Shown here piece by piece: positions 61,787-64,000 of a stretch of DNA of 64,000 bases (positions are counted from its first letter, which is position 1; each line of letters begins with the position of its first letter). The position numbers and the translations under genes are program-made. The notes beneath the pieces were generated by a model. That model searched no databases and was not told the origin of the DNA. It saw only the letters and a program-made list of their open reading frames with translations. The stretch is from positions 372,001-436,000 of the forward strand of contig CP040003.1 of the NCBI GenBank assembly GCA_005697215.1, given 5' to 3'. The stretch comes from Candidatus Saccharibacteria bacterium oral taxon 488. Lineage in GTDB: Bacteria > Patescibacteriota > Saccharimonadia > Saccharimonadales > Saccharimonadaceae.

Positions 61787-62266
61787 TTAGCCGCGAGCAA
61801 AGTGCGCAAAGGCGCGGTTGGCTTCGGCCATCTTGTGGGTGTCTTCTTTCTTCTTGAAGGCAGCACCAGCTTCGTTGTAGGCGTCAACGATTTCCAATGC
61901 CAAACGCTGTGAGTATGGCATACCGCTGCGAGCCCGAGCTGATTGCACCAGCCAGCTAAACGCGTAGTGTAGCTGCCGGTGTCCCTGAACTGGGAACGGA
62001 ATCTGGTAGTTCGCACCACCGACGCGGCGACTCTTCACTTCAAAGTTTGGGCTAACGTTTTTCAATGCTTTTTCAAACACTGCCAACGGATCTTCTGAAT
62101 CCAATTTCTTCGCAGCAGTTTCCAGGGCGGTGTAAACAGCCCGCTCAGCCGCCAATTTCTTACCGTCCAGCATTGACTTGTTGATCAAGCGCTGCACCAA
62201 CACGCTTTGGTAGCGGCGGTCAGGTTGCAATTGGCGTTGTAATTTCTTGGTAACTTTACGAGGCAT
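61787..62266 (-). CDS. rpsG: 30S ribosomal protein S7
   Basis: 159 residues. LINKSMLDGKKLAAERAVYTALETAAKK and the mRNA-exit beta hairpin VGGANYQIPFPV are conserved. The C-terminus ends ANRAFAHFARG. It follows rpsL by 2 nt. Confidence 0.97.
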   Translation of the reverse strand: MPRKVTKKLQRQLQPDRRYQSVLVQRLINKSMLDGKKLAAERAVYTALETAAKKLDSEDPLAVFEKALKNVSPNFEVKSRRVGGANYQIPFPVQGHRQLHYAFSWLVQSARARSGMPYSQRLALEIVDAYNEAGAAFKKKEDTHKMAEANRAFAHFARG

Positions 62267-62268
62267 GA

Positions 62269-62682
62269 TTACTTATCCCCTTTCTTAGTACCGTACTTCG
62301 AACGGCCCCGCTTGCGGTTGTTGACACCCTGGAGGTCCAACGCACCGCGGACGATGTGGTAACGCACACCCGGAAGGTCAGGCACACGACCACCGCGGAT
62401 CAAGACCACAGCGTGCTCCTGCAAGTTGTGACCTTCACCGCCGATGTAAGCCCAGACTTCGTAGCCGTTGTTTAGTTTCACGCGGGCAACTTTACGCAGC
62501 GCTGAGTTTGGTTTCTTTGGCGTCTTAGTCGTAACACGCACACAAACACCACGCTTGAGCGGTGCATTCTGGTCGTAGTAACGCGTTTTCAGGGCGTTGT
62601 GAATGCGACCCAGCGCTGGCGACTTGGACTTTTTCTTAGCCGTTTGACGCGGTTTACGCACCAATTGGTTGATAGTTGGCAT
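62269..62682 (-). CDS. rpsL: 30S ribosomal protein S12
   Basis: 137 residues. [33 protein letters not shown] (the decoding-site loop, wild-type Lys in PKKPNS) and [35 protein letters not shown]. Residues where streptomycin resistance changes occur look unmutated. Confidence 0.97.
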   Translation of the reverse strand: MPTINQLVRKPRQTAKKKSKSPALGRIHNALKTRYYDQNAPLKRGVCVRVTTKTPKKPNSALRKVARVKLNNGYEVWAYIGGEGHNLQEHAVVLIRGGRVPDLPGVRYHIVRGALDLQGVNNRKRGRSKYGTKKGDK

Positions 62683-62927
62683 CCAATTTCTCCTTGGTTG
62701 ATTTACTAATGATGGCGATTTCGCCTGGTGGCACAGAGTGGGCTGGCGGCGGCATTGACACGCAAAAACCAGCTTCTCTTAGCGCCTACGGCTTGGATTC
62801 AGCAACTCCGCCCCGTGTCTATACCTTTTCTGCCGAGCATTCGGTCTGTACACATTCAAACCACCGCTTGCTCCGAAAAGAGGAAACTCTGAGGGTCATT
62901 ATAACACAGGTTCAGTCGATACTTCAA
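62683..62927 (-). promoter_or_regulatory. promoter and long leader of rpsL-rpsG
   Basis: TTGAAG (62927-62922) and TATAAT (62903-62898) are 18 nt apart on the minus strand. A leader of about 210 nt without a gene leads to GGAG before rpsL. It is GC-rich enough to fold. It was not matched to a known ribosomal leader. Confidence 0.6.
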
Positions 62928-62969
62928 GTGGCGGCCCTCTTTAGATCTCTTACACGAGGAATGCGCCTG

Positions 62970-64000
62970 CTACATGCCGCGTTGTATCGTATCAACATCG
63001 CTATTATTCTGATATCGCACGCCATGTGCATCCATCAGTTTATCAAAGTCAGTACTTATCTCCTCAGCACGAGGTACACGACGTGACGTGTCGATATCAG
63101 CCTTGAAGAACTGGACTGTTACCAATGTGTAGCCGGGCTTATGCTCATGCCTATTACCAATATCAACGATTCTGTATGCATTTGCACCACGAGGTTTTAT
63201 CCTACGCACCTGATCAAGTGTATAACGCAGAAAGAATTCCTCATCTACCATAAAAGTTTTACATTCTCCAACTGGAGTACATGATTTCACCAGATACTCC
63301 ATGTTACTAGAGTCCATACATGGTTCTTTTAGAGAATCTTTTGGGTAACGTGTGAACGTCTTTCCTCCAATGTCACCCAGCCGCACAGGTGTAATCACCG
63401 ACACCTTCTCTCCATCAGTCGACCGCATGAACCGTTCTGGGTCTTCAGATAGTATTTCTTCTGCTGTAGGTAGTTTGCCGATACCGGCTTCTATGTCTGC
63501 TTCTTTTGGCACAGCCACAAAGTTACTAAAGGATCCTGGATCGGCAAAATATGGACTAACCAGCATCTCGTTTCGCCTAGCATACAGTGCTTGAAAATCT
63601 TTAATACCAAGTATATGTGCCGCGGCATTCCTGCCTAAAGTAGCGATTTGTTCCACATGTTCTGTATATGATAGGCGACAAGGCATTGGTTCGCTTAAAT
63701 CATGCCCCCTGGTCTCGAAGACAGGTTCAATAATGTGCACAGGATCTCCATATATCAGTCTCCCGGCTCGTCTCAATACGTCTTCTGCTAGGTTTGCCTG
63801 CGTACATAGATATCTACATGCCTGCGAGCCCAAACGCATCCTTGTCAGCGGATCACGCATAGCCTGATGTAGGTCGAGTAGCCTCTCACCATTCGCAGCG
63901 AGGCATCTCTTCCTTACAAAATTCTCATAGTCTACTTTATCAAGCACGGTTACTTCTGGAATATTGACATCATCCTTATATACCTGCCCAGCCGAGGGAA
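62970..64000 (-). CDS. hypothetical protein, N-terminus beyond the window
   Basis: At least 343 codons. A GTG at 63947 could start it, but the frame stays open to the window edge with coding-like residues (QVYKDDVNIPEVTVLDKVD), so the gene probably continues. It is soluble with many Cys and charged residues. Helical to about residue 115 from the GTG, then strand-rich (SVITPVRLGDIGGKTFT, YTLVTVQFFKADIDT). No motif recognised. Confidence 0.55.
   Translation of the reverse strand, partial: PSAGQVYKDDVNIPEVTVLDKVDYENFVRKRCLAANGERLLDLHQAMRDPLTRMRLGSQACRYLCTQANLAEDVLRRAGRLIYGDPVHIIEPVFETRGHDLSEPMPCRLSYTEHVEQIATLGRNAAAHILGIKDFQALYARRNEMLVSPYFADPGSFSNFVAVPKEADIEAGIGKLPTAEEILSEDPERFMRSTDGEKVSVITPVRLGDIGGKTFTRYPKDSLKEPCMDSSNMEYLVKSCTPVGECKTFMVDEEFFLRYTLDQVRRIKPRGANAYRIVDIGNRHEHKPGYTLVTVQFFKADIDTSRRVPRAEEISTDFDKLMDAHGVRYQNNSDVDTIQRGM

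Overview
The window reads as a chromosomal segment of a Candidatus Saccharibacteria (TM7, Patescibacteria/CPR) genome. This placement is inferred from gene content and was not computed. The ribosomal clusters lack rpmD (L30) between rpsE and rplO. L36, L33, S14, RecR and DnaX all lack their usual zinc ligands. Proteins are compact and the standard code is used, with TAA, TAG and TGA all ending normal genes. Surface features fit a single-membrane cell: an LPxTG-like anchored protein and an OmpA-C-like protein tethered by one helix. No rRNA, CRISPR array, insertion sequence or prophage was seen.

Layout. 1-12.2 kb: M16-like protein with a small basic protein, DHH phosphoesterase, MacB-type ABC pair, recR/ybaB, membrane glycosyltransferase, dnaB/dnaX, DUF2797. 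12.4-21.8 kb: scattered ribosomal and transcription genes (rplL, rplJ, rplA, rplK, nusG, secE) separated by a WhiB-like gene carrying an in-frame TAG, unknown proteins, enolase and a Sua5/YrdC gene. 21.8-26.1 kb: histidine kinase, metallopeptidase, P-loop kinase, LPxTG surface protein, tRNA-Trp. 26.3-30.4 kb: alpha-glucan operon (GT4, GH57, GH15). 30.5-39.6 kb: rpmG, nitroreductase, AlkD-like, NUDIX, three tRNAs, membrane proteins, holB-like, rluA-like, trpS, RelA/SpoT-domain synthetase. 39.7-57.8 kb: the long ribosomal super-operon from rpsI to rplC, all on the minus strand, broken by an OmpA-like gene and by a block holding a second M16-like/small-protein module, a CYTH protein and a NUDIX protein. 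58-64 kb: fusA, unknown proteins, yajQ, rpsG, rpsL, and an unknown gene running off the end.

Two expression styles are visible. First genes of non-ribosomal units usually have a TGnTATAAT-like -10 box ending only 6-9 nt before the start codon, which predicts leaderless mRNAs. Ribosomal genes and operon-internal genes have Shine-Dalgarno sequences. Several ribosomal units also have long leaders, including a probable L10-type attenuator before rplJ and a long stem between rplJ and rplL.

The most unusual items are: (1) two unlinked modules in which a short, basic, GC-rich-codon gene is followed by a perfect GC-rich hairpin and then a half-length M16-like protein with an intact HxxEH motif; (2) the WhiB-like gene with an in-frame amber codon just before its first iron-sulfur cysteine; (3) the consistent absence of zinc-binding cysteines; (4) an EF-G with NKIN in place of the G4 motif NKxD; (5) a candidate 21-codon leaderless ORF directly after a RelA/SpoT synthetase.
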